From Pseudomonadota bacterium (GTDB lineage: Bacteria > Verrucomicrobiota > Verrucomicrobiia > Limisphaerales > SXTU01), in contig RFVF01000011.1 of assembly GCA_009922615.1 (NCBI GenBank), positions 1-64,000 on the forward strand: 64,000 bases of DNA, in the 5' to 3' direction. The notes under the pieces are model-generated. The model worked only from the letters and a program-made list of their open reading frames with translations, had not been told where the DNA came from and did no database searches. Positions 1 to 8,650 of the stretch are shown one piece after another. Within the stretch, counting starts at the first letter, position 1; each line of letters starts with the position of its first letter. A program made the translations under genes and the position numbers.

Positions 1-159
1 ACCGAAACTCTGGGCGACGTCTGGCGTTCGATCCGTCGATCCGTTGTCGACGACGATGACTTCATCCACAAACGCGGGCATGCGCGTCAACACCTGTTCA
101 ATGCCCTGCTCTTCGTTTAAACACGGGATGATCACCGTGATCTTCTGACTTTTGTACAT
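1..159 (-). CDS. Glycosyltransferase family 2, N-terminal fragment (runs off the window)
   Basis: The reverse strand reads from ATG at 159 into an open frame that leaves the window at base 1. The first 53 residues contain VIIPCLNEEQ followed by EVIVVDNGSTDRT. This is the nucleotide-sugar binding start of GT-A fold family 2 glycosyltransferases, the DNGSTD segment being the usual UDP/GDP-sugar contact. It transfers a sugar to an unknown acceptor, probably a lipid or surface glycan given kdsB next door. It is divergent from kdsB, with 184 bp between them that holds no other convincing gene. Only the N-terminus is visible, so the exact subfamily (for example dolichol-phosphate-mannose-synthase-like) cannot be set. 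Confidence 0.8.
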   Translation of the reverse strand, partial: MYKSQKITVIIPCLNEEQGIEQVLTRMPAFVDEVIVVDNGSTDRTPDVAQSFG

Positions 160-343
160 TCCGGTCGCTTCACCATAATATGATGAAGCTATGAAGATGT
201 TCTTGTTGGCTGCCCTGTTCGCGACCGCCGAGATCCGTGCCCGACTGACCTTGTTCCAAAACCGCAAACCCTTCCTCGAACCGGTTTCCCAGTAAGGCGT
301 TTTCCGGCGTGCAATCACCTCGTCGTTCCCCTAAAGAGCCGCT

Positions 344-1093
344 GTGAAAATTCTCGGCCTCATTCCCGCGCGCTTTGCCTCCAGCCGCTTTCCCGGCAAG
401 CCCCTCCACCCGATCGCTGGCCAGCCGCTACTCCGGCGCGTCATTGACCGCTGCCAGTTGGCGAAGTCTCTGAGCGAAGTCGTCGTGGCGACGGATGACG
501 AGCGGATCGCCGAAGTCGCGCGCCGGTTTTGCCGCGTGGAAATGACGCGGGGCGATCACCCGAGCGGCTCAGACCGGATCGCCGAGGTCGCCGCCCGCTG
601 CGCCTGCGACGCGGTGGTGAACATCCAGGGCGACGAGCCGCTCATGGACCCGGCGGTGATTGATGCCGTCGCTGCGGCGCTTGACCGGGCCGAAATGTCC
701 ACCGCTGCCACGCTCATCAAACAGCCGGAGGAATACGACAACCTGAACGTGGTGAAAGTCGTCACCGATGTCGCCGGCCGCGCGCTCTACTTTTCCCGGC
801 GCACCATTCCATGCCTGCGCGATCAGGCTACGCAGCCGACGGCGACGCAACTTGCCACCTTTCCCTTCCTCAAGCACCTCGGCATTTACGGTTATCACCG
901 TGGCACTTTGCTGCGGTTGGTGCAGTTCCCGCAGTCTCCACTGGAGCAGGCCGAGCGGCTCGAACAACTTCGCGCGCTGGAGAACGGCATCGCCATCGCT
1001 GTCGTGCGCGTGGACTACGACAGCGTCGGCGTGGATGTGCCGGCAGACGTCGCCCGCGTCGAACGGCTGCTGGCGCAGGCCGGTCACCTGTAG
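344..1093 (+). CDS. kdsB: 3-deoxy-manno-octulosonate cytidylyltransferase (CMP-Kdo synthetase)
   Basis: This 249-residue protein has the usual length for KdsB. It opens with LIPARFASSRFPGKPL, the conserved nucleotide-binding segment, and has NIQGDEPLMDP for CTP/metal binding around residue 90. It activates Kdo as CMP-Kdo in the cytoplasm for transfer to lipid A, so the cell makes Kdo-containing LPS. The start is GTG; upstream there is no in-frame alternative that extends the conserved motif. The stop is 8 bp before the next gene, suggesting co-transcription. Confidence 0.95.
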   Translation: MKILGLIPARFASSRFPGKPLHPIAGQPLLRRVIDRCQLAKSLSEVVVATDDERIAEVARRFCRVEMTRGDHPSGSDRIAEVAARCACDAVVNIQGDEPLMDPAVIDAVAAALDRAEMSTAATLIKQPEEYDNLNVVKVVTDVAGRALYFSRRTIPCLRDQATQPTATQLATFPFLKHLGIYGYHRGTLLRLVQFPQSPLEQAERLEQLRALENGIAIAVVRVDYDSVGVDVPADVARVERLLAQAGHL

Positions 1094-1101
1094 TCGCCGC
1101 C

Positions 1102-2025
1102 ATGAGCCATCGTCGCATCATTTCCCTGCTGCCCAGCGCGACCGAGATTGTTTGCCTGCTGGGCTGTGGCGACCGGTTGGTGGGGCGCTCGCACGAGTGC
1201 GACTTTCCGATTGAAGTCACCAGCTTGCCGGTCTGCACTGAATCGAAACTGCTGCCCAACGCGACTAGCCGGGAGATCGACACGCAGATCGGCAATTTGC
1301 GCAACGCCTCGCTTTCCGTTTACCGGCTTAACACACAACTCATGCAGGAGTTGAAGCCCGACCTCATCATCACCCAGTCGCAATGCGACGTTTGTGCCGC
1401 CAGCGAAGCCGAGGTGGCCCGGGCGTTGGGCAACTGGAGCGGCCCGACGCCGCAAATCCTCTCCCTCACGCCGCGCCGCCTCGCCGACGTGTGGGAGGAC
1501 ATCCGCCGCGTCGCGGCCCTGCTGGAAGTGGCCGAGCCGGGACGCGAAGCGCTGCGCGTTTTGAAAAACCGGTGCGTGGATGTGATCGAGAAAGCCTGCC
1601 TGCTCACTCGCCCCTCGATGGCGTGTCTGGAATGGCTGGACCCACTGATGGGCGCCGGCAACTGGGTGCCGGAACTGGTGGAACTGGCCGGTGGAAAAAA
1701 TGTTTTCGGAACAGCAGGCCAGCATACCGGCCGCCTCCGCTGGGAAGAACTGCGGACGGCCAATCCCGACTTCATCGTCGCCCTGCCGTGCGGTTTTGAT
1801 CGGCGACGAACCGCGACCGAATTGCTGGCGCTCTCGCAACGCGCCGGCTGGTCGGAACTAAAAGCGGTCCGCTCCGGCCGCGTGTTTGCGTGCGATGGCA
1901 GCGCCTACTTCAATCGGCCCGGCCCTCGTTTGGTGGATTCGCTGGAAATTCTCGCTGAAATTCTTCACCCCACGAAGTTCAAGTTCGGCCATGGCGTGAC
2001 CGGCTGGGCGAAATTCACCGGCTGA
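1102..2025 (+). CDS. Helical-backbone metal/cobalamin-binding protein (BtuF/TroA-like)
   Basis: 307 residues. The N-terminus RIISLLPSATEIVCLLG and the following DRLVGRSHECDFP are typical of the PF01497 periplasmic-binding-like family used for vitamin B12 and Fe-siderophores. No signal peptide is visible before the fold begins at residue 4. It is therefore more like the cytoplasmic or orphan cobalamin-binding proteins found in many phyla than like a classical transporter subunit. No permease or ATPase lies beside it. The ATG at 1102 is chosen because homologous sequence begins there; the frame is open further upstream but overlaps kdsB. Substrate is inferred from the family only. Confidence 0.8.
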   Translation: MSHRRIISLLPSATEIVCLLGCGDRLVGRSHECDFPIEVTSLPVCTESKLLPNATSREIDTQIGNLRNASLSVYRLNTQLMQELKPDLIITQSQCDVCAASEAEVARALGNWSGPTPQILSLTPRRLADVWEDIRRVAALLEVAEPGREALRVLKNRCVDVIEKACLLTRPSMACLEWLDPLMGAGNWVPELVELAGGKNVFGTAGQHTGRLRWEELRTANPDFIVALPCGFDRRRTATELLALSQRAGWSELKAVRSGRVFACDGSAYFNRPGPRLVDSLEILAEILHPTKFKFGHGVTGWAKFTG

Positions 2026-2084
2026 ACTGAGATTGTGAACAACTTTGCATTGCCCCGAACCGACGGCATCCACAGCCTCCGCGC

Positions 2085-2444
2085 GTGGCAAAACCTGCTT
2101 TGGGAAGGGGCCTGGGCGAGTTGCTCAACGGCAACGGTGCATCGGAAACGAGCACCGCGACGGAGACGCGCACCACCGCCCCGCGTATGAGCGCGGGCCT
2201 GAGCACGCTGGTGCATAATGCCGCCGACACTCCGCCACCGGCCGCTTCCGCCCCAGCTCCTCGCGTCGTGCGCGCTTCTTTGCTCGCGGCGGACGCTGTG
2301 CTCACCTGCGGGGCATTTCTCTTCCTGCTCAAGCAGTCCTCGCCCGACGCAATTTCGACCGTCGCCGCTTTGCTCGCCTTGCTCTTCGGCGGCTGGCTGG
2401 GCTGGCTCGGATTGACTTGGGGCCGAAGTGGAAACGGACGCTGA
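2085..2444 (+). CDS. Small two-TM membrane protein with a GLGELL N-terminal motif
   Basis: 119 residues from GTG. The N-terminus MAKPALGRGLGELLNG resembles the short conserved start of ParB-type proteins (GRGLGALL), but no ParB domain follows. A low-complexity Thr/Ala/Pro stretch leads to two hydrophobic segments, roughly residues 65-85 and 90-108, ending in a Gly/Trp-rich tail. The function is unknown. It is convergent with the WecA-like gene, which ends 10 bp away. It could be a lineage-specific small inner-membrane protein. Confidence 0.6.
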   Translation: MAKPALGRGLGELLNGNGASETSTATETRTTAPRMSAGLSTLVHNAADTPPPAASAPAPRVVRASLLAADAVLTCGAFLFLLKQSSPDAISTVAALLALLFGGWLGWLGLTWGRSGNGR

Positions 2445-2453
2445 AGCATTCCC

Positions 2454-3455
2454 TTACCGGTGGCCAACGCCCAGCCACATTGCCACCATAGCGGCCAACG
2501 CGTGCAAAGCCAAGATCGCCGCAACGGCCTTGGGTTTGCTCATTCCCGACCTGGCAAGCCGGTGCGAAAAATGGTTCGTGTCACCTTCCCAAATTGGTCG
2601 GCCTGCCCGCCAACGAATCCACATCACGCACCCCATGTCGCCTAACGGGACAGCGAGCACAAGCAGCGGAGCCAGCACCGCCAATGGACGAGGGTTCACC
2701 GACGTGTATAAGTGCGGGAGAATCGCCAGCACGGCGAGCAGAAAGCCGGTGAGGTGGCTGCCGGAATCGCCGAGAAACGCGCTGGCTTTTGGAAAGTTGA
2801 AAGGCAGGAACCCCGCCAGCGCCCCCGCTGCCAACAGCGCCAGTGAAGCAACCAGATACTGCCCCTGCCCTGCAGCGATGCCACCGAAGGCCGCGGCGCC
2901 GATGACGCCGAGCCCGGCGCACAAGCCGTTCATGTTATCCATGATATTGACCGCGCTGACGACTGTGAGAATCCACAACACGGTCACGCCGCAACTCAAG
3001 ACCGGCGAGAGCGGACTGTGGGGAAACAACTTGATGCGCACGCCCGCCAGCGCGACGAGCAGCGCGATGCCGAGCTGCCCGGCAAACTTCGGACCCGCGC
3101 GCAACTCGTGTTTGTCGTCCAGCCAGCCGAGCCACACCATGCCCAGCGCGCCCACGAGGATAGCGGCGAGTTGCAGCCCGCGCTTCTCGAAGCCGTAGGT
3201 GATTTTCTCCACCGCCCCGACCGGCAGCACACCGAGTTGCAACGCCACCGCGCCGAGGACCAACGGCACGAGCAGCCCCGTCAACACCGCCAGCCCACCA
3301 GCAAGCGGGACGGGCGTGTCGTGGATTTTCCGATGACCGGGGTCATCCACCAAACCCGTCCGCACGCACCACGCACGCCAGAGCGGCAGCGACGCGGCGG
3401 TCCCCAGCGCGCCACCGAGGAACGCGAGCAGGTAGGCACTTTGTGGGAAGGTCAT
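2454..3455 (-). CDS. MraY/WecA-like undecaprenyl-phosphate sugar-1-phosphate transferase
   Basis: 333 residues with about ten hydrophobic segments. The cytoplasmic motif DDPGHRKIHDTPVPLAGG after the first TM is the hallmark of the polyprenyl-phosphate N-acetylhexosamine-1-phosphate transferase family. WLDDKHEL and NIMDNMNGL further on are the Asp-rich catalytic and Mg-binding loops. It would load the first sugar phosphate on undecaprenyl phosphate to start O-antigen or another surface glycan. It lies 4 bp downstream of the GT4 gene in what looks like an operon (7460 to 2454). WecA/TagO activity is more likely than MraY because of the HIP-less C-terminus and the context. Confidence 0.9.
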   Translation of the reverse strand: MTFPQSAYLLAFLGGALGTAASLPLWRAWCVRTGLVDDPGHRKIHDTPVPLAGGLAVLTGLLVPLVLGAVALQLGVLPVGAVEKITYGFEKRGLQLAAILVGALGMVWLGWLDDKHELRAGPKFAGQLGIALLVALAGVRIKLFPHSPLSPVLSCGVTVLWILTVVSAVNIMDNMNGLCAGLGVIGAAAFGGIAAGQGQYLVASLALLAAGALAGFLPFNFPKASAFLGDSGSHLTGFLLAVLAILPHLYTSVNPRPLAVLAPLLVLAVPLGDMGCVMWIRWRAGRPIWEGDTNHFSHRLARSGMSKPKAVAAILALHALAAMVAMWLGVGHR

Positions 3456-3459
3456 GGTT

Positions 3460-4644
3460 TTACCGACTGCCGATTGATGATCGTTCAGTTTGCAGCCGCA
3501 AGTAGAGCGCGTGCAAGTCGTCTACCAGTCGCTGCACGGGGAACCATTCCTTCACCAGCGTGCGCCCACGGGCGCCGAAACGCTCGCGGAGTTGCTGGTC
3601 AATGGCGAGTTGTTCGATGCGCCGGCCCAGTCCTTCCGAGTCGCCAGGGGCAAGCAGAAATCCCGTCTCACCGTCGCAGCAAACTTCGCGTGCGCCGTCG
3701 CAGTCGAACGCGATGATCGGCTTGCCTGCGGCCAATGCTTGCGGCAACACCCGCGCAAGCCCCTCGCGCCGCGAGAGGTGCACCACCGCATCCATGATGC
3801 CCACCAGCGCGGGCACGTCGCCGGGCGGGACGAGCCCTGTGAAGATGCATTTTCCCGGCATCAACTGCTGCGCCAGTTGCTCGAAGCGCGGACGCAGGAC
3901 CCCATCGCCGACAAGTAGTAATTTCAGCTTTGGATTTGCCCGAGCCAGCGTCGGTGCGATGGCGAAGAGGTCTTCATGCCCTTTATGCTCGAAGAGGCGC
4001 GCCACTTTGCCGATGACGAAATCATCCGGCCCAACGCCAAGCTTCGCGCGCAGCGCCAGGTCATTCTTCGCATTGAGAAACGGCTCCAGATCGAAGCCGC
4101 TAAAGATGCGGGTGTATTGCTCAGGCTTGCCGATGCCGGCGGCGAGATACTGCGCCGTCATCGCGTTGGCCACAGAAACGTAACGCGTGGTGACACGGCC
4201 GGCGCGGCGCTCGGCGGCACGAAAGGCAAAGTTCGCCAGCGAACCTTGAAATGGCCCGAAGCTCGGGCCGTGAATCGTGTGCACAATCACCGGCACGCTC
4301 GCCGCGTGCGCCGCGAGGCGTCCGAGCACGCCAGCCTTGCCGCTGTGCGTGTGGACGATGTCAGGCCGCTGCGCACGAAAGAGCGCCGTGAGCCGACGCA
4401 ACGCGAGCCAGTCGTGCCACGGTGAGACGGGGCGGATGAGCTCAGGAACGATAGTGAGCAGGCCGGGGACGGCTGCGACGCGCGATTCGAGACTGCCTTC
4501 CGGGCCACTCGTCGGGCCGGAGATGAGTTGCACTTCCACGCCGGGCTTCGCGCGCAACCCGAGCACGCCGGCAATGGTGTTCTCCTGCGCGCCGCCGACG
4601 ATCAACCGCGTGATGACGTGGGTGACACGCATGGCGGCCGTCAC
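3460..4644 (-). CDS. GT4-family (GT-B fold) glycosyltransferase
   Basis: 394 residues. The N-terminus MRVTHVITRLIVGGAQENT is the usual acceptor-side start of GT4 enzymes. HTHSGKAGVLGRLAA and the C-terminal segment VVHLSRREGLARVLPQALA, with EGLARV in place of the usual EGFGL-type nucleotide-sugar site, complete the GT-B pair. It adds a sugar to a lipid-linked glycan at the cytoplasmic face. Its start overlaps the end of the upstream membrane-TPR gene by 4 bp (ATGA), indicating translational coupling. Confidence 0.9.
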   Translation of the reverse strand: MTAAMRVTHVITRLIVGGAQENTIAGVLGLRAKPGVEVQLISGPTSGPEGSLESRVAAVPGLLTIVPELIRPVSPWHDWLALRRLTALFRAQRPDIVHTHSGKAGVLGRLAAHAASVPVIVHTIHGPSFGPFQGSLANFAFRAAERRAGRVTTRYVSVANAMTAQYLAAGIGKPEQYTRIFSGFDLEPFLNAKNDLALRAKLGVGPDDFVIGKVARLFEHKGHEDLFAIAPTLARANPKLKLLLVGDGVLRPRFEQLAQQLMPGKCIFTGLVPPGDVPALVGIMDAVVHLSRREGLARVLPQALAAGKPIIAFDCDGAREVCCDGETGFLLAPGDSEGLGRRIEQLAIDQQLRERFGARGRTLVKEWFPVQRLVDDLHALYLRLQTERSSIGSR

Positions 4645-7460
4645 TTTCCACCGGACAATTCCTTCAAGCGTTGCTGGGCCAGCTTGGCCTCGGGTGCGTT
4701 GGTCGAGGCTAGTTTCAGGCCGGCCTCATAATGCTTCTTCGCGTCCGTAGTTTGCTTGCGCTGCCAGGCGATCTCGGCGAGGCCGAAGTGGCCGTTGGGC
4801 GTGGTGGGGGCAAGTTCCAGAAGCCGGCGATAGTCCTTCGCCGCGTCGTCAAGCCGGTTCAAGTTCATCAATGCCAGCGCGCGATTCAGATGAGCGCCCG
4901 GATGATTCGGCTGCAACTCGATGAGCTTGTTGAGCGGCGCAAGCGCGGTATCGAACTGCTTCATCTGGATGAGAATCCCCCCCTTGTTCACCAGCGCGCG
5001 CGGGCTGGTGGGCGCGAGCTTGAGCTGCGTCTCGGTCAAGGCAAGCGCGTTGGTGAAGCGTCCGGTGAACAGGTAAATCTCCGTGAGTGAATCCAGCAAC
5101 GGAAGATCGGCGGGGAACTTTTTCAACGCCTCCACCAACGCTTGCTCGGCCTCGGCTTTCTTGCCCGTTTGCGAAAGATATAGCGCATCGAACCGCAGTA
5201 GGGTCGCTTCCTGCGCGGCGAGACCGGCGCGCAACTCAGGCTTGGCCCGCGCGTGGTCGAGCGCTGCCTTGGCACGGTCGGGCTGGCCGAGTGCAATGAA
5301 AGTATCAGCCAACGCCAGGTGCGCGGCGACGTTTGTCGGCGCGAGTTCCGTCACGCGCGTGAACTGGATGATGGCCTGCCGGGGCATGCCGGATTGGCGG
5401 AGCAACTGACCGAGGGCGAAGCAGAAGTTCGGCTCGTCCGGCGGGCCGTGCTTGGCCAGCACGCTGCCCCAGGTCTGGCCGGGGCCGAGCAATTCCTGCG
5501 CGATCTTGGCAGGGTCGCTGGCGGAGGGCTTGCCGGTGCGGAGGGATTCGTGGAAGTCGCGATTAAGGACGGCGACGAGGTTGGAGCGGTTGACTTTAAT
5601 GACGACTTCGAACAAGTGCAGGGCGTTGCTCACGCTCCCTGCACGGAGCAACTCGACACCGTGGTGGTTTGCTGATGCGGAGAGGAAACCAGCCATCTGC
5701 TGCTGGTCGAACAGTTTTCCGCCAGCCCAATCAACCTCCGGAATGTATTCCAATGCGTGAAGGCTTTTCCGCCACCACTCGGTCAGTGAAACCGCGAGTG
5801 GAGCTGAAAGCCTCGGCGGAACGATGTCGTTCGTTCCGTAAAGCTTTAGTTCGTTCACCAGCCCGTGCGGCTCGGGCCAAAGGTTTTCCAAATACATCGC
5901 CGGCAACGGCGGATGGAGCAGCATTACGTGATTCGACCGGGACTGCATCCCGAGAAAGCTGGCGATGGCAATAGGCGGGATGACCTGTGTGTCCGGCGTC
6001 GCACCTGGATCGGGCCAGCGGCCGACGTGGCGCTTCGCGAGCTGCCGGTGATAGCGGGTGAGCTGGAGCATCCGCGCGTCGAGCAGCAGGTGCGGCGACG
6101 CTTGGCCGTGGAAGTGCGCGGCGACAAGGAGTAGATGCGTGGGCTGTTCGCTCAGGGCAACCGCACCCTGACCGGGTAGCTCTTTAGCCAACTCACCGGC
6201 AAACCATTTGGCCATATCCCCATTCCGCTGATGAATCGAAGCCAGATTCTTCACCACCAGCCAGCCCGGCAGCGCGAGGAGACCGACCCATAGCACGCCG
6301 ATCAACGCGGTGTTAAAAGCCTTGCCGAGCGGCCCGGGCTTGCGCCACGCCTTTTCCTCATCGGTGCCGCAGAGCAGCAGGAAGTAACCGGCGCAGTAGC
6401 CGATGACCAACGCGCCCAGGTAGTAGAACAACAGCATCGCCCGTCCTTCGCCGAGGGCCCGAGGACTGAACGCCTGGTCCAAGGTCAGGTAAACGGAGAC
6501 GCCAAGAAAACCCGCGTGAACGAAGCGCAGCATGAAGCCCGAGAGCCACGCCCCCGCCGCGCTGACGTCGCCGAAGCCCGAGGACCATCGGATGCCAATC
6601 AACGTCAACGGCAGCACCGTGGCGAAGGACAGGAGCAGCACGCGACCGCGCGGGTTGTAGAGCAGGTTGTTCTTTTGCGCGCCCAGTTCAGCCGTGAGTA
6701 AATCGCTGAAACTGAAACCGAACTCAGGCGAAGCCGTGAGGGGGTTGAAGAGGTAAAGCAGGAGCCCCGGAACGCCCCACGCGGCGAGCCGACCGAGAAA
6801 GCGGAGGTTGAAGAACTCGCGGCCCTTGACCCAGACGAGCGCGACGAGCAGGAACGGCGCGAAGCCGACCATCGCCCAGTTGTTGGCGAAGCCCAACCCG
6901 CACGCGAGGGCGAAGCGGGCCAGCCATTTGTCATCTCGACCGATGCGGAATTCCAGCAAGCACCAGCTAGCGACGGCGAAGAGCAACAGGTCCAGTGCCT
7001 CGCCGGTGGCCGCCGTGGCGTGCTCCCAAAAACTGAGTTGCAACCCGCATCCCAGCACCGCGAGCAGTGGCGGCAGCCAGTTGCCCCGCACGGCGAGCAA
7101 ACCCGTTTCATCCCGCAGCCGCGCCCGTTGATCGTGGGTCCGGTCCTGCGGCAGCAACGCGACGCTGCGCGCCAGCAAGGCCAGAGTCAGCGCCGAACAA
7201 ACCGCAGCGAAGGCGTTGAGCGCAAAGAGTTGAACTCCCGCCGGCAGGCCTTTCACCGGCAGCGTGAGCAGGTGGTAGAGCGGCCGGCCGATCTTGGGAT
7301 TCCACCAATCCCAGCCCAGGACTTGAGCGGTCAGGTTGAGCGACGGCAGCGTGACCCAGGACGCCAGCGTGGCGAGATAGAGGACCAGCGCGCTGGCCGC
7401 CACGATCCACGGCAGGACGGACTGGGTGAAGTTGCGCGGCGAGGACGGCGGTTGTTCCAT
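4641..7460 (-). CDS. Large membrane protein, DUF2723-like N-terminus with C-terminal TPRs
   Basis: About 939 residues from ATG at 7460. The first 420 or so residues hold about ten hydrophobic segments with LGWDWWNPKIGRPLYHLL near the first loop, as in the DUF2723 family often described as protein O-mannosyltransferase-like or GT-C. A soluble middle segment follows. Residues about 690-930 form TPRs (for example PTNVAAHLALADTFIALG and PTSPRALVNKGGILIQ). This suggests a multipass enzyme or assembly protein with a TPR docking region. The ATG at 7460 sits downstream of a good promoter (7479-7507); an upstream start at 7523 would place codons over that promoter. It heads the operon with the GT4 and WecA-like genes. 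Confidence 0.8.
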   Translation of the reverse strand: MEQPPSSPRNFTQSVLPWIVAASALVLYLATLASWVTLPSLNLTAQVLGWDWWNPKIGRPLYHLLTLPVKGLPAGVQLFALNAFAAVCSALTLALLARSVALLPQDRTHDQRARLRDETGLLAVRGNWLPPLLAVLGCGLQLSFWEHATAATGEALDLLLFAVASWCLLEFRIGRDDKWLARFALACGLGFANNWAMVGFAPFLLVALVWVKGREFFNLRFLGRLAAWGVPGLLLYLFNPLTASPEFGFSFSDLLTAELGAQKNNLLYNPRGRVLLLSFATVLPLTLIGIRWSSGFGDVSAAGAWLSGFMLRFVHAGFLGVSVYLTLDQAFSPRALGEGRAMLLFYYLGALVIGYCAGYFLLLCGTDEEKAWRKPGPLGKAFNTALIGVLWVGLLALPGWLVVKNLASIHQRNGDMAKWFAGELAKELPGQGAVALSEQPTHLLLVAAHFHGQASPHLLLDARMLQLTRYHRQLAKRHVGRWPDPGATPDTQVIPPIAIASFLGMQSRSNHVMLLHPPLPAMYLENLWPEPHGLVNELKLYGTNDIVPPRLSAPLAVSLTEWWRKSLHALEYIPEVDWAGGKLFDQQQMAGFLSASANHHGVELLRAGSVSNALHLFEVVIKVNRSNLVAVLNRDFHESLRTGKPSASDPAKIAQELLGPGQTWGSVLAKHGPPDEPNFCFALGQLLRQSGMPRQAIIQFTRVTELAPTNVAAHLALADTFIALGQPDRAKAALDHARAKPELRAGLAAQEATLLRFDALYLSQTGKKAEAEQALVEALKKFPADLPLLDSLTEIYLFTGRFTNALALTETQLKLAPTSPRALVNKGGILIQMKQFDTALAPLNKLIELQPNHPGAHLNRALALMNLNRLDDAAKDYRRLLELAPTTPNGHFGLAEIAWQRKQTTDAKKHYEAGLKLASTNAPEAKLAQQRLKELSGGK

Positions 7461-7478
7461 AATGCTGAACGGCGCGGC

Positions 7479-7507
7479 AGAATACGAAACAGGCCGATCA
7501 GCGACAA
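7479..7507 (-). promoter_or_regulatory. Sigma70-type promoter for the membrane-TPR/GT operon
   Basis: On the minus strand TTGTCG (7502-7507) is followed by exactly 17 bp and then TATTCT (7479-7484), 18 nt before the ATG at 7460. The spacing and hexamers match a housekeeping promoter. Its position supports the shorter start for the downstream gene. Confidence 0.6.
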
Positions 7508-7597
7508 GGAACTTGCGAGACAATGGGCGGTTCCGGCACAGTGCCCGCCCCTGTTCCGGCCGGGTCCGCTGGCGGACATCGGACGGGGTTACAATTC

Positions 7598-8650
7598 ATG
7601 CAGAGCACACACAACTGGCACATCCAGGCCACGCGGCCCATCATCACCCCGCGCCAACTCGCCGACTTGCTTCCCCTCACTCCCGAGGTCGCCAAGACCG
7701 TCATCGCCGGGCGGCACGCGGTGCAAAACATTCTCGACCGAAAGGACCACCGGCTGCTCGTCGTTATCGGCCCGTGCTCGATCCACGACCCGGTGGCGGC
7801 GGTGGATTACGCGCGGCACCTGCTGCCCTTGCGCCAGGAGTTTGCCGACCGAATGGAGATCGTGATGCGCGTGTATTTCGAGAAGCCACGCACGATCCTG
7901 GGCTGGAAAGGGCTCATCAACGACCCGCATCTCGATGGCTCCTGCGACATCGAAACCGGCCTGAAGGTCGGACGCAAACTGCTCTCCGACATCGTCGGCC
8001 TAGGCATGCCGGCGGGGACGGAATTCCTCGACCCCGTAGTGCCGCAATACCTTGCCGATCTTGTGAGTTGGGCCGCCGTGGGTGCCCGCACCACCGAATC
8101 CCAAACGCACCGCGAAATGGCCAGCGGCCTGTCCATGCCCGTCGGCTTCAAGAACGGCACGGACGGCACGCTCGAAACGGCGGTAAACGCCATGAAAGCC
8201 GCCCGGCACGCGCACAGTTTCTTGGGCATCGACCCCGACGGACGCACCTGCGTCGTGCAGACCACGGGCAATCAGTGGGGGCACGTCGTCTTGCGCGGCG
8301 GCAAACATGCGCCCAACTATGACGAGCGCAGCATCGCCGATGCGGTCAAGCAACTCCACGAAGCCGGACTGCCCGGCGCGCTCATCGTGGATTGCAGCCA
8401 CGCCAACTCCGGCAAGAAGCACACGCGGCAGCAAACCGTCTGGCAGCATCTCATCGAACAGCGCGTCGCCGGCAGCCAGTCCATCATCGGCGTGATGTTG
8501 GAAAGCAACCTGGAAGAAGGCAGCCAACCGCTCGTCGCCGACCTCAAGCAACTCCGCTACGGCATGTCGATCACCGACGCCTGCCTGGGCTGGAAGGACA
8601 CCGAAGTCTTGCTGCGCAAAGGCTACGAGGCACTCGCCCAACGCGGTTAA
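7598..8650 (+). CDS. aroG: 3-deoxy-7-phosphoheptulonate (DAHP) synthase, AroG-type class I
   Basis: 350 residues. [20 protein letters not shown] is the class-I AroFGH signature, and [27 protein letters not shown] and [11 protein letters not shown] give the phosphoenolpyruvate, erythrose-4-phosphate and metal sites. It condenses PEP with erythrose 4-phosphate as the first step of the shikimate pathway. ATG at 7598 is chosen because GGACGGGG lies about 8 nt upstream and family similarity begins immediately after. Its stop overlaps that of the convergent O-antigen-ligase-like gene by 4 bp, so no separate terminator is possible there. The isozyme type (Phe, Tyr or Trp regulated) cannot be read. 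Confidence 0.93.
   Translation: MQSTHNWHIQATRPIITPRQLADLLPLTPEVAKTVIAGRHAVQNILDRKDHRLLVVIGPCSIHDPVAAVDYARHLLPLRQEFADRMEIVMRVYFEKPRTILGWKGLINDPHLDGSCDIETGLKVGRKLLSDIVGLGMPAGTEFLDPVVPQYLADLVSWAAVGARTTESQTHREMASGLSMPVGFKNGTDGTLETAVNAMKAARHAHSFLGIDPDGRTCVVQTTGNQWGHVVLRGGKHAPNYDERSIADAVKQLHEAGLPGALIVDCSHANSGKKHTRQQTVWQHLIEQRVAGSQSIIGVMLESNLEEGSQPLVADLKQLRYGMSITDACLGWKDTEVLLRKGYEALAQRG

Noticed and set aside
191-343. Short plus-strand frame starting MKMFLLAALF before kdsB
   Set aside because: It begins like a signal peptide but runs into kdsB out of frame and has no Shine-Dalgarno or conserved sequence.
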